NCBI GenBank assembly: GCA_005881235.1
Contig: VBEQ01000170.1
Span: 1-13,657 of the forward strand
From: Chloroflexota bacterium
Lineage (GTDB): Bacteria > Chloroflexota > Dormibacteria > CF-121
Length of the DNA: 13,657 nucleotides
Direction of reading: 5' to 3'
The notes beneath the pieces were generated by a model. It was not told where the DNA came from. It was given only the letters and a program-made list of their open reading frames with translations, and searched no databases. Of this stretch, positions 1 through 6,783 are shown piece by piece (the stretch's first letter is position 1; every line of letters begins with the position of its first letter). Made by a program: the position numbers and the translations under genes.

Positions 1-159
1 TTGGGAGTGCTCGTCGGTGCCCGTGAGAAAAAACGTCTCATCGCCGACCAGCCGGTGATAGCGGGCCAGGACATCGGTGCCCACCAGCTCATAGATGAAG
101 CCGAGATGGGGCGCGGCATTCGGGTAGACGATCGCCGTGGTGACGTAGAACTTACTCAT
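1..159 (-). CDS. metG: Methionyl-tRNA synthetase, N-terminal 53 residues (cut by window edge)
   Basis: Partial gene; only the first 53 codons are inside the window and the rest runs off the left edge. The product would charge tRNA-Met with methionine in the cytosol (class I synthetase). Seen: the N-terminal Rossmann strand (YVTTAIVYPN), the HIGH-type ATP-binding signature as PHLGF at residues 17-21, then the family's TGTDEHSQ at 46-53. The second conserved position of the signature pair is F21 rather than the more usual H, a variant I recall from other MetRS sequences. The ATG start gives an 8-nt overlap with the rsmI end (ATGAGTAA), so it is probably translated by coupling. The KMSKS loop and anticodon domain cannot be checked here. 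Family assignment is firm; completeness is unknown. Confidence 0.9.
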   Translation of the reverse strand, partial: MSKFYVTTAIVYPNAAPHLGFIYELVGTDVLARYHRLVGDETFFLTGTDEHSQ

Positions 160-838
160 TTGGGGCCTTCCAGTCGCTGCCGGCTACCACGACCGTCAGC
201 TCGCCTCGGGGTGGAGATTTCGCGAAGTGCTCCAGGAGCGTCGCCGGCGTTCCACGTAAGAACTCTTCGTGGAGCTTGGTGATCTCCCGCGCCACCACCA
301 GCGAGCGGGGGCCGAGGGCGGACGCCATTATATCCAATGTCTTTACGATCCGATGCGGGGATTCGAAGAAGACGAAGCTTCGCTTGGCCTGCGCGGTCTC
401 GCGGATCAGCCGCTCCAGCTCCCCGCGTTTGCGCGGCAGAAAACCGAGGAAGGTGAATTGGTTGGTGGGCAGGCCGGAGCTCACCAGGGCGGCCAGCACG
501 GCCGAGGGGCCGGGGATCGGCACGACCGGGTAGCCGGCGGCGACGGCGGCGGCCACCAGACGCACGCCCGGGTCCGAGAGCGCCGGCGTGCCCGCGTCGG
601 ACACCAGGGCGATGTCGTGCTGCTCGAGACGAGCGACAATGGTTTGCAGCTGGCGCGCCTCGTTCTTCGCGTGCAGGCTGATGAGTTGCTTGCGCAGGCC
701 GAAGTGGGTCAGCAGCTTCATCGTGTGCCGCGTGTCCTCGGCAGCAATCAGTGGCACCGACTCCAGCATGTGCAACGCCCGAAGCGTGATGTCGTCGAGG
801 TTGCCGATGGGGGTGGCGACCATGTAGAGCGTCCCCAC
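152..838 (-). CDS. rsmI: 16S rRNA (cytidine-1402-2'-O)-methyltransferase RsmI
   Basis: Tetrapyrrole-methylase-fold enzyme of 228 residues that 2'-O-methylates C1402 in the 16S rRNA decoding centre using SAM. Seen: TPIGNLDDIT at 9-18, AEDTRHT at 33-39, LVSDAGTPALSDPG at 78-91, the PGPSAVLAAL segment near 110, FFESPHR and the EITKLHEE segment, all in family order. Best-known members are about 285 residues, so the usual C-terminal helical domain is absent; the protein stops soon after the methylase core. The GTG start at 838 gives the family-typical MGTLYMVATPIGNL, but there is no clear Shine-Dalgarno sequence; an ATG at 823 preceded by GGGTGGGG is an alternative that would remove five residues. 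It lies 15 nt after nadE and overlaps metG by 8 nt. Confidence 0.93.
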   Translation of the reverse strand: MGTLYMVATPIGNLDDITLRALHMLESVPLIAAEDTRHTMKLLTHFGLRKQLISLHAKNEARQLQTIVARLEQHDIALVSDAGTPALSDPGVRLVAAAVAAGYPVVPIPGPSAVLAALVSSGLPTNQFTFLGFLPRKRGELERLIRETAQAKRSFVFFESPHRIVKTLDIMASALGPRSLVVAREITKLHEEFLRGTPATLLEHFAKSPPRGELTVVVAGSDWKAPNE

Positions 839-853
839 CCTAGCCGGCTGACA

Positions 854-1708
854 TCAGTGTCCCCAATCGCGCGGGTAGCGGAAGTCACGGTCGATGGTCC
901 GCGACGTCAGCTTGGCGATGAGGGGCAGGCGGCGCTTGTACTGGTTCTCCCGCACCCGGCGGATGATGTCATCGATGAAGGCCTCCTCGAAGCCGAGCTG
1001 CTTCAGCTCCTCGACCGAGTAGCGCCGCTCGACCAGGTAGTAGAGGAGCTGGTCGATCATCCGATACTGGAAGCCGAGCTCGGTCTCGTCGGACTGTCCC
1101 GCCCACAGATCCGCCGACGGCGCCTTTTGCACGATGGACGTGGGGACGCCAACGGCGTCGGCGAGCTGCCAGACCTGGGTCTTGTAGAGGTCGCCCACGG
1201 GGTTGATCGCACTCGCCATATCCCCGTAGATGGTTCCGTAGCCCAATAGGAGCTCGGTCTTGTTGCTGGTCCCGATGACGAGGGCACGCCAAACCCACGA
1301 CTGGTCATAGAGGATCGACATCCGCTCGCGGGCCATCTTGTTACCGCGCCGCTTCTGGTCGGCGTCCGGAAAATGCGCGAAGTAGGCATCGATCTGGGGA
1401 CTGATGTCGATCTCGAGGTGCTGGATGCCCAGCTGCTGGACGACTTGAAGCGCGTCGCTCTTGCTCTTGGGGTCACTCGTCTTGTAGGGCATGATCACGG
1501 TCAGGACGTTGTCCGCCCCGAGCGCCTCCGCAGCGAGCGTGGCGACCAGGCTGGAGTCGACGCCGCCGCTCAAGCCGAGGACGACTCGCTCGAACCCGAC
1601 CTTGCGCACCTCGTTGCTGATGAAGCCCACGAGGATGCGGCGGACCAGCTCGGGATTGATCCGCAGCGGCGGAAAGGCAGGCTCAGAAAGGCTTACGGGT
1701 GCGCTCAT
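854..1708 (-). CDS. nadE: NAD+ synthetase, synthetase subunit (ATP-pyrophosphatase type)
   Basis: 284-residue NAD synthetase that adenylates nicotinic acid adenine dinucleotide and amidates it to NAD+, the last step of NAD synthesis. Seen: the PP-loop LSGGVDSS at 46-53, MPYKTSDPKSKSDA, the GTSNKTELLLGYGTIYGDMAS block and INPVGDLYKTQVWQLA, followed by a KAPSADLWAGQSDE motif. These match both ammonia-dependent enzymes and the C-terminal half of the fused glutamine-dependent ones. The enzyme has no amidase domain of its own, but the gene directly upstream encodes a nitrilase-fold protein of the type fused to NadE elsewhere, and the two ORFs overlap by 26 nt. I infer a two-subunit glutamine-dependent enzyme; stand-alone ammonia use is the alternative. 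The ATG start is the only reasonable one; no good ribosome site is visible. Confidence 0.93.
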   Translation of the reverse strand: MSAPVSLSEPAFPPLRINPELVRRILVGFISNEVRKVGFERVVLGLSGGVDSSLVATLAAEALGADNVLTVIMPYKTSDPKSKSDALQVVQQLGIQHLEIDISPQIDAYFAHFPDADQKRRGNKMARERMSILYDQSWVWRALVIGTSNKTELLLGYGTIYGDMASAINPVGDLYKTQVWQLADAVGVPTSIVQKAPSADLWAGQSDETELGFQYRMIDQLLYYLVERRYSVEELKQLGFEEAFIDDIIRRVRENQYKRRLPLIAKLTSRTIDRDFRYPRDWGH

Positions 1709-2555
1709 GCAGGACCCGGCGAAGTTCGTTGATGGTCAGCTCGAGCCGCTCGTCGCGCAGCAACGGATTGGCGAGCCGCTCGCGCCGGACGTCCCCCAGA
1801 TCGAGGTTGGCGAGGACGAGCGCCTCGTCGGCATCTTCCTGCTGCGCGATGATGTCACCGTTGGGCCCGATCACCATCGAGCCTCCCCAGAAGTTCGCGC
1901 CGTCCTCGTACCCCACCCGGTTGCAGTAGAGGAAGAAGGTCGTCAGGAACTGAGCGTAGGTGCGGCAGACGAGGCCATATGACTCCGCTGTTCCCAGCCG
2001 CTCGTCGGTGGTGACCCCACGCCCGGGGCTGGCCGACGGGCAGATGATCATGTCCACGCCTTCGAGACTCAGGATATAGGCGCTGGAGAGATGCCAGATG
2101 TCTTCACAGACCAGTATCCCGGCGCGGCCGAATCCGGTCTTGAAACTGCGAAAGCGATCGCCCCCCGCGAAATAGCGTTGTTCGTCGAACATGCCGTAGG
2201 TCGGCAGATACACCTTGCGGTGGACGTGGACAAGCTCCCCCCGGCTGAAATAGAGGCTGGCGTTGAAATAGCGATGGTCGGGCTCTTCGATCACCGCGCC
2301 GAGCACCACATCGAGCCCATCCGATAAGCCGCGTAGCTCGTCCATGACGGTGCCCTGGAGCGAGATGGCACTTTCCGCCACGAGGTCCTTGAGGAAATAG
2401 CCAGTTAGGCTGAGCTCCGGGAAAACCAGCAGCTCCACGCCCGCGGTAGCCGCTTGTCGCACCCATTGCCGATGGCGCTCGAGATTGCGAGCGCGATCGC
2501 CGAGGGCCGGGTCCATCTGAACCAGCCCGACCGCGAGCCGGCTGTCCTTAATCAC
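1683..2555 (-). CDS. Nitrilase-superfamily amidase, probable glutaminase subunit of NAD synthetase
   Basis: 290-residue carbon-nitrogen hydrolase. The nitrilase triad is complete: E47 (FPELSLTGY), K114 (HRKVYLPTYGMFDEQRYF) and C150 (LVCEDIWH). The PELSLTGY, YGMFDEQRYFAGG and CEDIWH wording resembles the amidase domain of glutamine-dependent NadE more than that of ordinary omega-amidases or nitrilases. Its likely job is to hydrolyse glutamine and pass ammonia to the NadE encoded immediately downstream. The GTG at 2555 was chosen because the stop of dinG forms a GTGA 4-nt overlap there and because family homology (RLAVGLVQMDPALGD) starts just after it. The reading frame is open further upstream to 2630, but that extension is only the antisense-like, proline/arginine-rich reading of the dinG end. 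The 3' end overlaps nadE by 26 nt. Confidence 0.9.
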   Translation of the reverse strand: MIKDSRLAVGLVQMDPALGDRARNLERHRQWVRQAATAGVELLVFPELSLTGYFLKDLVAESAISLQGTVMDELRGLSDGLDVVLGAVIEEPDHRYFNASLYFSRGELVHVHRKVYLPTYGMFDEQRYFAGGDRFRSFKTGFGRAGILVCEDIWHLSSAYILSLEGVDMIICPSASPGRGVTTDERLGTAESYGLVCRTYAQFLTTFFLYCNRVGYEDGANFWGGSMVIGPNGDIIAQQEDADEALVLANLDLGDVRRERLANPLLRDERLELTINELRRVLHERTRKPF

Positions 2556-5347
2556 GCCGGAAGGCGCGGGAGGCCCGCGGCCCTCATACCGCCCGCGGAC
2601 ACCCGGGCAGCGCGGCCGCGGGTGAGCCATTGGGCAATCGCCGGCGCCATCTCCGCGCAGTGACCGAGATGGACGGCGGCGCGCGGCAGGGCGTCGAGGA
2701 AGGCCGTGCCATAGGTGCGGTTCGCGATGCGGTGGTCCATCAGGACGACCGCACCACGATCGCTTTGCCGACGGATCAACCGGCCGAACCCCTGCTTGAG
2801 GCGAAGGACCGCCTCCGGCAGCGCCAATTGTCCGAAGGGATCGGCGAGCGTTGCGCTCCGAGCCAGTTGCAGTGGATCGCTCGGAACTCTGAAGGGCAAC
2901 CGGACGATCACGACGCAGGAGAGGGCATCGCCAGGAATGTCGATGCCTTCCCAGAAGCTGCTGCTCCCTAAGAGGATGCTGCGCGGATCCTCCTGGAACT
3001 GCCCCAGCAGCTGCCGGCGGGTGCCATCCAGGTTTTGCGCCAGCACCGTCAGATCGCCGCGCGAGGTCCGCACCCGCAACCGGTCGGCAACGTCGCGCAG
3101 TTGTTGGTGGGAGGTGAACAGCACCATCGTGCGGCCGTCGATCGCCTCGGCGATTTCGCCAACAACGCTGGCCACCTGATCGAGGAAGGCGACGTCACTG
3201 AGATCCTTGAGATCGGTCGGCAGGCAGAGCAGCGCCTGCGACAGGTAGTCGAAGGGTGAGGCGAGCACCATCTCGTGGGTGGCGAGCGCCTCGAGTCCGA
3301 CCCCGCGCTTGAAGTATTCGAACGAATCGGCCACCGCGAGGGTGGCGGACGTGAAGACCACCGTTTCCTTGTCGGCGAAGGCTCGTGCCTGGAGCTCGCG
3401 GCCGGCCGTTGTGGGGGCCGCGTGCACCAGCGGGCGGCCCGAGCGACGCTCGCTTCGGACCCAGTAGAGGCGATCGGGGCGCGGCTGCAACAGCGCCTGG
3501 CGGATGAGATCGACCCGCCCCTGGAACTGGGTCACAAAAAGGTCCAGTTCGCGCTGGGCGTACGGGCTGCTCTCCAACGGCAACTGGGCGGCGGCATCAT
3601 CGAGGGCACGACGGAACCGCATCGCCTGATCGGCGAGCTTGCTGGCCAGCCCAGAGAGCGGCACGACCTCTGACGAGGCCCGGATGAGCGAGTCGAGGAC
3701 GACCGGTTCCTCGCGCGACGGACGCAGCGGGATTTCCGGCTGTCGCTGCCTCACGATCGCCCGCGCCTCCTGGAAGAAATCGCCCAGCGCCTGTTTCATC
3801 TCCGCGGCCGCGGTGCGCACCCCTTCACCCGGCGGGGCGACCGCGGCGCGGAACCAGGTGAGGACGCCGTCGATGCTTTCCAGCACCTCCTCCTCCCCCA
3901 CCCGCTGGGTCAGCGCGTCGACCGCCGTTTCTTCGAGCTGGTGCGCCTCGTCTACCACCAGGTGCGCGTGCGACGGCAGGACCGATCCCCCGTTGAGCGC
4001 GTCGGCGAGGAGCAGCGCGTGGTTGGTCACGATCAGGTCGGCATCCTGCGCCCCTCGCCGGCTGTTCCAGTAGAAACATTGCTGCGTCTTGTAGTTTTCG
4101 CAGTGGGCGGCCAGGCAATCGTCCGCCGTCGACGCCGCCCGTAGCCAGAAGAGCTCGTCGAAACCATTGAGCTTGATCTCGGAGCGATCACCATGGCGGG
4201 TCTGCGCCAGCCACACCAGCATGCGTAGCTTGAACTTCGCCTCGTCGTGGAACCAGCTGCCGTCGGCGCGCCGGCTGGGCGCGTTGAGGTAACGGTTCCA
4301 GCGCCGCAAGCTGACGTAATTGGAGCGGCCCTTCAACAGCGATGCCTTGAAGTCGAACGGCAACCAGCTGCGCATAAAGGGGATATCTTTCGAGAAGAGC
4401 TGCTCCTGCAGCGTGATGGTGTTGGTCGCGACCACGACCCGCTCCCCGCTGGCAACGGCATGGTGAACCGCGGGCACCAGGTAGGCGAGCGACTTGCCGG
4501 TCCCCGGGCCAGCTTCGACCAGGAGCCGGCCGCCGCGCGCGTAGAGCTGGGCGATGGCCAGCGTCATCTGCAGTTGCGATTCGCGGAGCTCGTAGTCGTC
4601 GAGTAAGCCCGCCATGGGACCATCGGGACCGAGCAGGGCGCGGATCGCCTGCGGATCGGTCGAGGGCGTGTCGGGACGTGCCGGCCTTACCGGGGACATC
4701 GTCGCCGGAGGCAGGCTATCGATTCCCCTCGAACCGGCACCGCGCGCTTCCTTCAGGAAATAGTGGATCGGGTGCGGCCAGCCCTCGGCCACCTCCACCA
4801 TCCGGTCCAGCAGCTCTGCCGGGAAGCCGCGCGCAAACTGCCAGAGGTAACGGAACAGCTGTCGCGCGGCGTCCGCATCCGACAACGCCCGATGCGGATG
4901 CGGGTGGCTTAGGCCGAGCTGGCGGGAAAGGTGCGGCAGGCTGTGGCTGGGCACGGCCGGCAGCATGATGCGTGCCAGGTCGAGTGTGTCGAACAATGCG
5001 TAGGCCGGCTGCGCGTCGCCATCGACCAGGAAGGACAGGTCGAAGGTGCCGCTGTGCGCCACCACCCCACTCGTGCCGACGAAGTCGATCAGCTGCGCCA
5101 GGACCTCCTCCGGTCGGGGCGCCGCGGCGACGTCGGCATCTCGGATCCCGGTCAGCTCCTGCACGGCGCGCGGAATGCCGACTTCGGGACGGACCAGTGA
5201 TTGAAAGGTCGCCAGCACCTCGTCGCCCTGGAAGCGAACCGCCCCCACTTCGATGATCCGATCGAGCCTGGGACTGAGGCCGGTGGTTTCGAGATCGAGA
5301 GCAACGAGCGTGCGATCCACTATCGCAATGCTCTCAAATCGGACCAC
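2552..5347 (-). CDS. dinG: DnaQ-type 3'-5' exonuclease fused to DinG-family helicase
   Basis: 931-residue two-domain protein. Residues 1-170 are a DEDDh exonuclease with all five catalytic residues: D18 and E20 (LDLETTG), D103 (HSGTFDLSF), H152 and D157 (HRALSDADAA). From about 230 on it is an XPD/DinG superfamily 2 helicase: Walker A GPGTGKS at 280-286, ATNTITLQEQL, DEAH at 466-469, SSFWEGIDIPG and QGFGRLIRRQSDRG. Three cysteines of the iron-sulfur loop are present (C411, C416, C424), but the first ligand position, in the KGRSNYVS segment, is Ser346 instead of Cys. The likely role is unwinding or trimming of DNA repair or replication intermediates. The GTG start lies 3 nt after phoH; a second GTG at 5320 with GAGAG upstream is possible and keeps D18. 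It ends in a GTGA overlap with the amidase gene. Confidence 0.92.
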   Translation of the reverse strand: MVRFESIAIVDRTLVALDLETTGLSPRLDRIIEVGAVRFQGDEVLATFQSLVRPEVGIPRAVQELTGIRDADVAAAPRPEEVLAQLIDFVGTSGVVAHSGTFDLSFLVDGDAQPAYALFDTLDLARIMLPAVPSHSLPHLSRQLGLSHPHPHRALSDADAARQLFRYLWQFARGFPAELLDRMVEVAEGWPHPIHYFLKEARGAGSRGIDSLPPATMSPVRPARPDTPSTDPQAIRALLGPDGPMAGLLDDYELRESQLQMTLAIAQLYARGGRLLVEAGPGTGKSLAYLVPAVHHAVASGERVVVATNTITLQEQLFSKDIPFMRSWLPFDFKASLLKGRSNYVSLRRWNRYLNAPSRRADGSWFHDEAKFKLRMLVWLAQTRHGDRSEIKLNGFDELFWLRAASTADDCLAAHCENYKTQQCFYWNSRRGAQDADLIVTNHALLLADALNGGSVLPSHAHLVVDEAHQLEETAVDALTQRVGEEEVLESIDGVLTWFRAAVAPPGEGVRTAAAEMKQALGDFFQEARAIVRQRQPEIPLRPSREEPVVLDSLIRASSEVVPLSGLASKLADQAMRFRRALDDAAAQLPLESSPYAQRELDLFVTQFQGRVDLIRQALLQPRPDRLYWVRSERRSGRPLVHAAPTTAGRELQARAFADKETVVFTSATLAVADSFEYFKRGVGLEALATHEMVLASPFDYLSQALLCLPTDLKDLSDVAFLDQVASVVGEIAEAIDGRTMVLFTSHQQLRDVADRLRVRTSRGDLTVLAQNLDGTRRQLLGQFQEDPRSILLGSSSFWEGIDIPGDALSCVVIVRLPFRVPSDPLQLARSATLADPFGQLALPEAVLRLKQGFGRLIRRQSDRGAVVLMDHRIANRTYGTAFLDALPRAAVHLGHCAEMAPAIAQWLTRGRAARVSAGGMRAAGLPRLPA

Positions 5348-5350
5348 CGC

Positions 5351-6673
5351 TTACAGCAATTTGGCAGCAAGCTCCGCTAGTTCTGACCTTTGGCCTTTGG
5401 TGAGCGTGACGTGGCCGGCCAGCGGGTTGTTCTTGAATTTCTCGATCGCATAGCAGAGGCCGTTGCTCCGGAAATCGAGGTAAGGGTGGTCGATCTGGTT
5501 GGGGTCACCGGTAAGGACGATCTTGGTGCCTTCACCGGCACGCGACACGATCGTTTTGACCTCGTGCGGGGTGAGGTTTTGCGCCTCGTCGACAATGATG
5601 AACTGTTGCGGGATGCTCCTTCCACGGATGTAAGTGAGCGCTTCCGCCTCGAAGAGGCCCTTGTCCTGGATATGGCGGATCATGTCGGCCGCCATCTGTT
5701 CCTTGTAGATGCAGCCCATCAGGTACTCGAGGTTGTCATAGATCGGCTGCATCCAGGGCCGCAGCTTTTCGTCCTTGTCGCCGGGAAGGTAGCCGACGTC
5801 TTTGCCCATCGGAATCACCGGGCGCGTGACGAGCAGCCGGCGGTAGCGATGCTGGTCCAGCACCTTGTTGAGCCCGGCCGCCAGCGCCAGTAGCGTTTTC
5901 CCGGTGCCGGCCTGGCCGGTCATGGTGACAAAGGGAATCCGATCATCGAGCAGGATGTCGAAGGCGAAGCGCTGACCGAGGTTCTTGGGTTGAATACCCC
6001 AGATTTCCTTCTTGATCGCCGCCAGCCCAACCACCTGGCCGGCCGTCGCGTCGTACCGACCCAGCGCGCTCGACTTGGTGCCGTTCACCGACTTGAAGTG
6101 CACGAACTGGTTGAAGTAGAGCTGGCCGTTCGAGGGCTGGTAGAGGTTGGTCTTGGTGAAGTTTTCGATGTCGTCCGGCGTCACGGTCAGCGTCGTCATG
6201 CCGTCGTAGAGGTCCTCTTCCTTGAGCACCATCTTGTCGGTCTCGTAGTCCTGTGCCTGCAGGTTGAGGGCATCCGCCTTCACCCGGACGTTGATGTCTT
6301 TGCTGACCAGGATGACGGGCGTGCCGTTGCTCTCGGCTTTCAGCTGCAGGGTCAGGGCGATGACCTGGTTGTCGGGCTTGCGGGGATCGAGGTCCTCCGG
6401 GAGATGCGCGGCGCTTTCGTGGGTCAATTCGACGCGCAGGCTGCCACCATATTTGAGGTCGACCCCTTCGGAGAGTTTTCCCTTGGCGCGCAGCTCGTCG
6501 AAATAGTGGGCGATCAAGCGGGCGTGCCGTCCGACCTCGTCCTGGCGGCGCTTTTGACCGTCGACCTCCTCGATCACGATGAGGGGGATCACGATCTCGT
6601 TGTCCTCGAAGGAGTAGATCGCATTCGGGTCGTGCAGCAGGACGTTCGTGTCAAGCACATAGATCTTTTTCAT
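5351..6673 (-). CDS. PIN-PhoH protein (PhoH2/YlaK type): PIN ribonuclease plus PhoH ATPase
   Basis: 440-residue two-domain protein. The N-terminal PIN domain keeps the acidic cluster: D8 (YVLDTN), E35/E36 (VIEEVDG), D101 (PDNQVIA) and D126 (LVSKDIN). A linker leads to the PhoH ATPase: Walker A GQAGTGKT at 253-260, TRPVIPMGKDVGYLPGD near 283-299, Walker B VDEAQN at 361-366 and a C-terminal KGQRSELAELA. Characterised mycobacterial PhoH2 proteins have RNA-unwinding and RNase activity and are encoded with a short upstream ORF (PhoAT) described as an antitoxin; this is established for mycobacteria, not for this organism. The ATG start has a good GGAGG at 6683-6687, 9 nt away, one of the few clear ribosome sites here. 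The start overlaps the stop of a 37-codon ORF (ATGA) whose first nine residues duplicate this protein's. Confidence 0.92.
   Translation of the reverse strand: MKKIYVLDTNVLLHDPNAIYSFEDNEIVIPLIVIEEVDGQKRRQDEVGRHARLIAHYFDELRAKGKLSEGVDLKYGGSLRVELTHESAAHLPEDLDPRKPDNQVIALTLQLKAESNGTPVILVSKDINVRVKADALNLQAQDYETDKMVLKEEDLYDGMTTLTVTPDDIENFTKTNLYQPSNGQLYFNQFVHFKSVNGTKSSALGRYDATAGQVVGLAAIKKEIWGIQPKNLGQRFAFDILLDDRIPFVTMTGQAGTGKTLLALAAGLNKVLDQHRYRRLLVTRPVIPMGKDVGYLPGDKDEKLRPWMQPIYDNLEYLMGCIYKEQMAADMIRHIQDKGLFEAEALTYIRGRSIPQQFIIVDEAQNLTPHEVKTIVSRAGEGTKIVLTGDPNQIDHPYLDFRSNGLCYAIEKFKNNPLAGHVTLTKGQRSELAELAAKLL
6647..6673 (-). repeat. Diverged direct repeat, copy 2: first nine codons of phoH
   Basis: The first nine codons of phoH (MKKIYVLDT) match codons 1-9 of the upstream small ORF at 22 of 27 bases. 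Differences are AAA/AAG, TAT/TAC, GTG/GTC, CTT/CTC and ACG/ACA, every one a synonymous third position. The partner copy lies at 6757-6783, 110 nt upstream in the transcript. Confidence 0.8.
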
Positions 6674-6783
6674 CGATTAGGGCCTCCGACACGAACGTAA
6701 CGCCTCAAACGCTCGTATGGCACGTTCCGCGCCACTCGCGTCGGCCGGCGGGCCGGTGTGTCGAGGACGTAGATCTTCTTCAT
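6670..6783 (-). CDS. Small ORF of 37 codons between plsC and phoH, with PhoH-like first nine residues
   Basis: Not a recognised family. The ORF starts at an ATG that overlaps the plsC stop (ATGA) and ends in a TGA that overlaps the phoH start (ATGA). Its first nine residues, MKKIYVLDT, are exactly those of PhoH; the remaining 28 diverge completely and are arginine-rich (9 Arg, ending RVGGPNR). Over the 27 shared bases there are five differences, all synonymous third positions. It could be (a) a real small protein coupled to phoH, comparable in position to the mycobacterial PhoAT antitoxin ORF; (b) the leftover head of an ancestral phoH after replacement or duplication; or (c) a coupling leader. 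Only weak purine-rich sequence (AGAAG) precedes its start. The sequence and overlaps are seen directly; translation and function are unproven. Confidence 0.45.
   Translation of the reverse strand: MKKIYVLDTPARRPTRVARNVPYERLRRYVRVGGPNR
6683..6687 (-). promoter_or_regulatory. Shine-Dalgarno GGAGG for phoH
   Basis: GGAGG on the minus strand, 9 nt before the phoH ATG and inside the last codons of the upstream small ORF. It is the strongest ribosome binding site I can find in the window, so phoH can probably be translated independently of coupling, unlike most neighbours. Confidence 0.7.
6757..6783 (-). repeat. Diverged direct repeat, copy 1: phoH-like head inside the small ORF
   Basis: The upstream copy of the phoH head. 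Its ATG also supplies the TGA that ends plsC, which suggests plsC was once joined directly to a phoH start at this point. Similarity to phoH stops abruptly after codon nine (ACA followed by CCG GCC, against ACG followed by AAC GTC in phoH). Confidence 0.8.

Noticed and set aside
846..853. Short palindrome-like sequence AGCCGGCT near the nadE-rsmI gap (about 841-849)
   Set aside because: An 8-bp palindrome of this kind is expected by chance in GC-rich sequence and has no supporting context.
269..1249. Long open frame on the plus strand (326 codons) opposite rsmI and nadE
   Set aside because: Its translation is low-complexity, rich in Gly, Arg, Leu and His, without family motifs, and lies antisense to two strongly supported genes; long antisense frames are expected at this GC content.
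2556..2630. 25-codon N-terminal extension of the amidase gene
   Set aside because: Homology to nitrilases begins at the GTG at 2555, which forms a GTGA overlap with dinG; the extension is proline/arginine-rich reading of the dinG 3' end.
5990..6700. Plus-strand open frame of 236 codons opposite phoH
   Set aside because: Valine- and leucine-rich mirror of the PhoH codons, no motif, no ribosome site; shadow frame.
2552..6783. PIN-PhoH, DinG and HD proteins considered as a phage-defence or CRISPR (csf-type) cluster
   Set aside because: No cas genes, repeats, toxin-antitoxin families or mobile elements are present; the genes are embedded in conserved housekeeping blocks and have core-type motifs. 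Only the small ORF before phoH keeps a toxin-antitoxin reading open.
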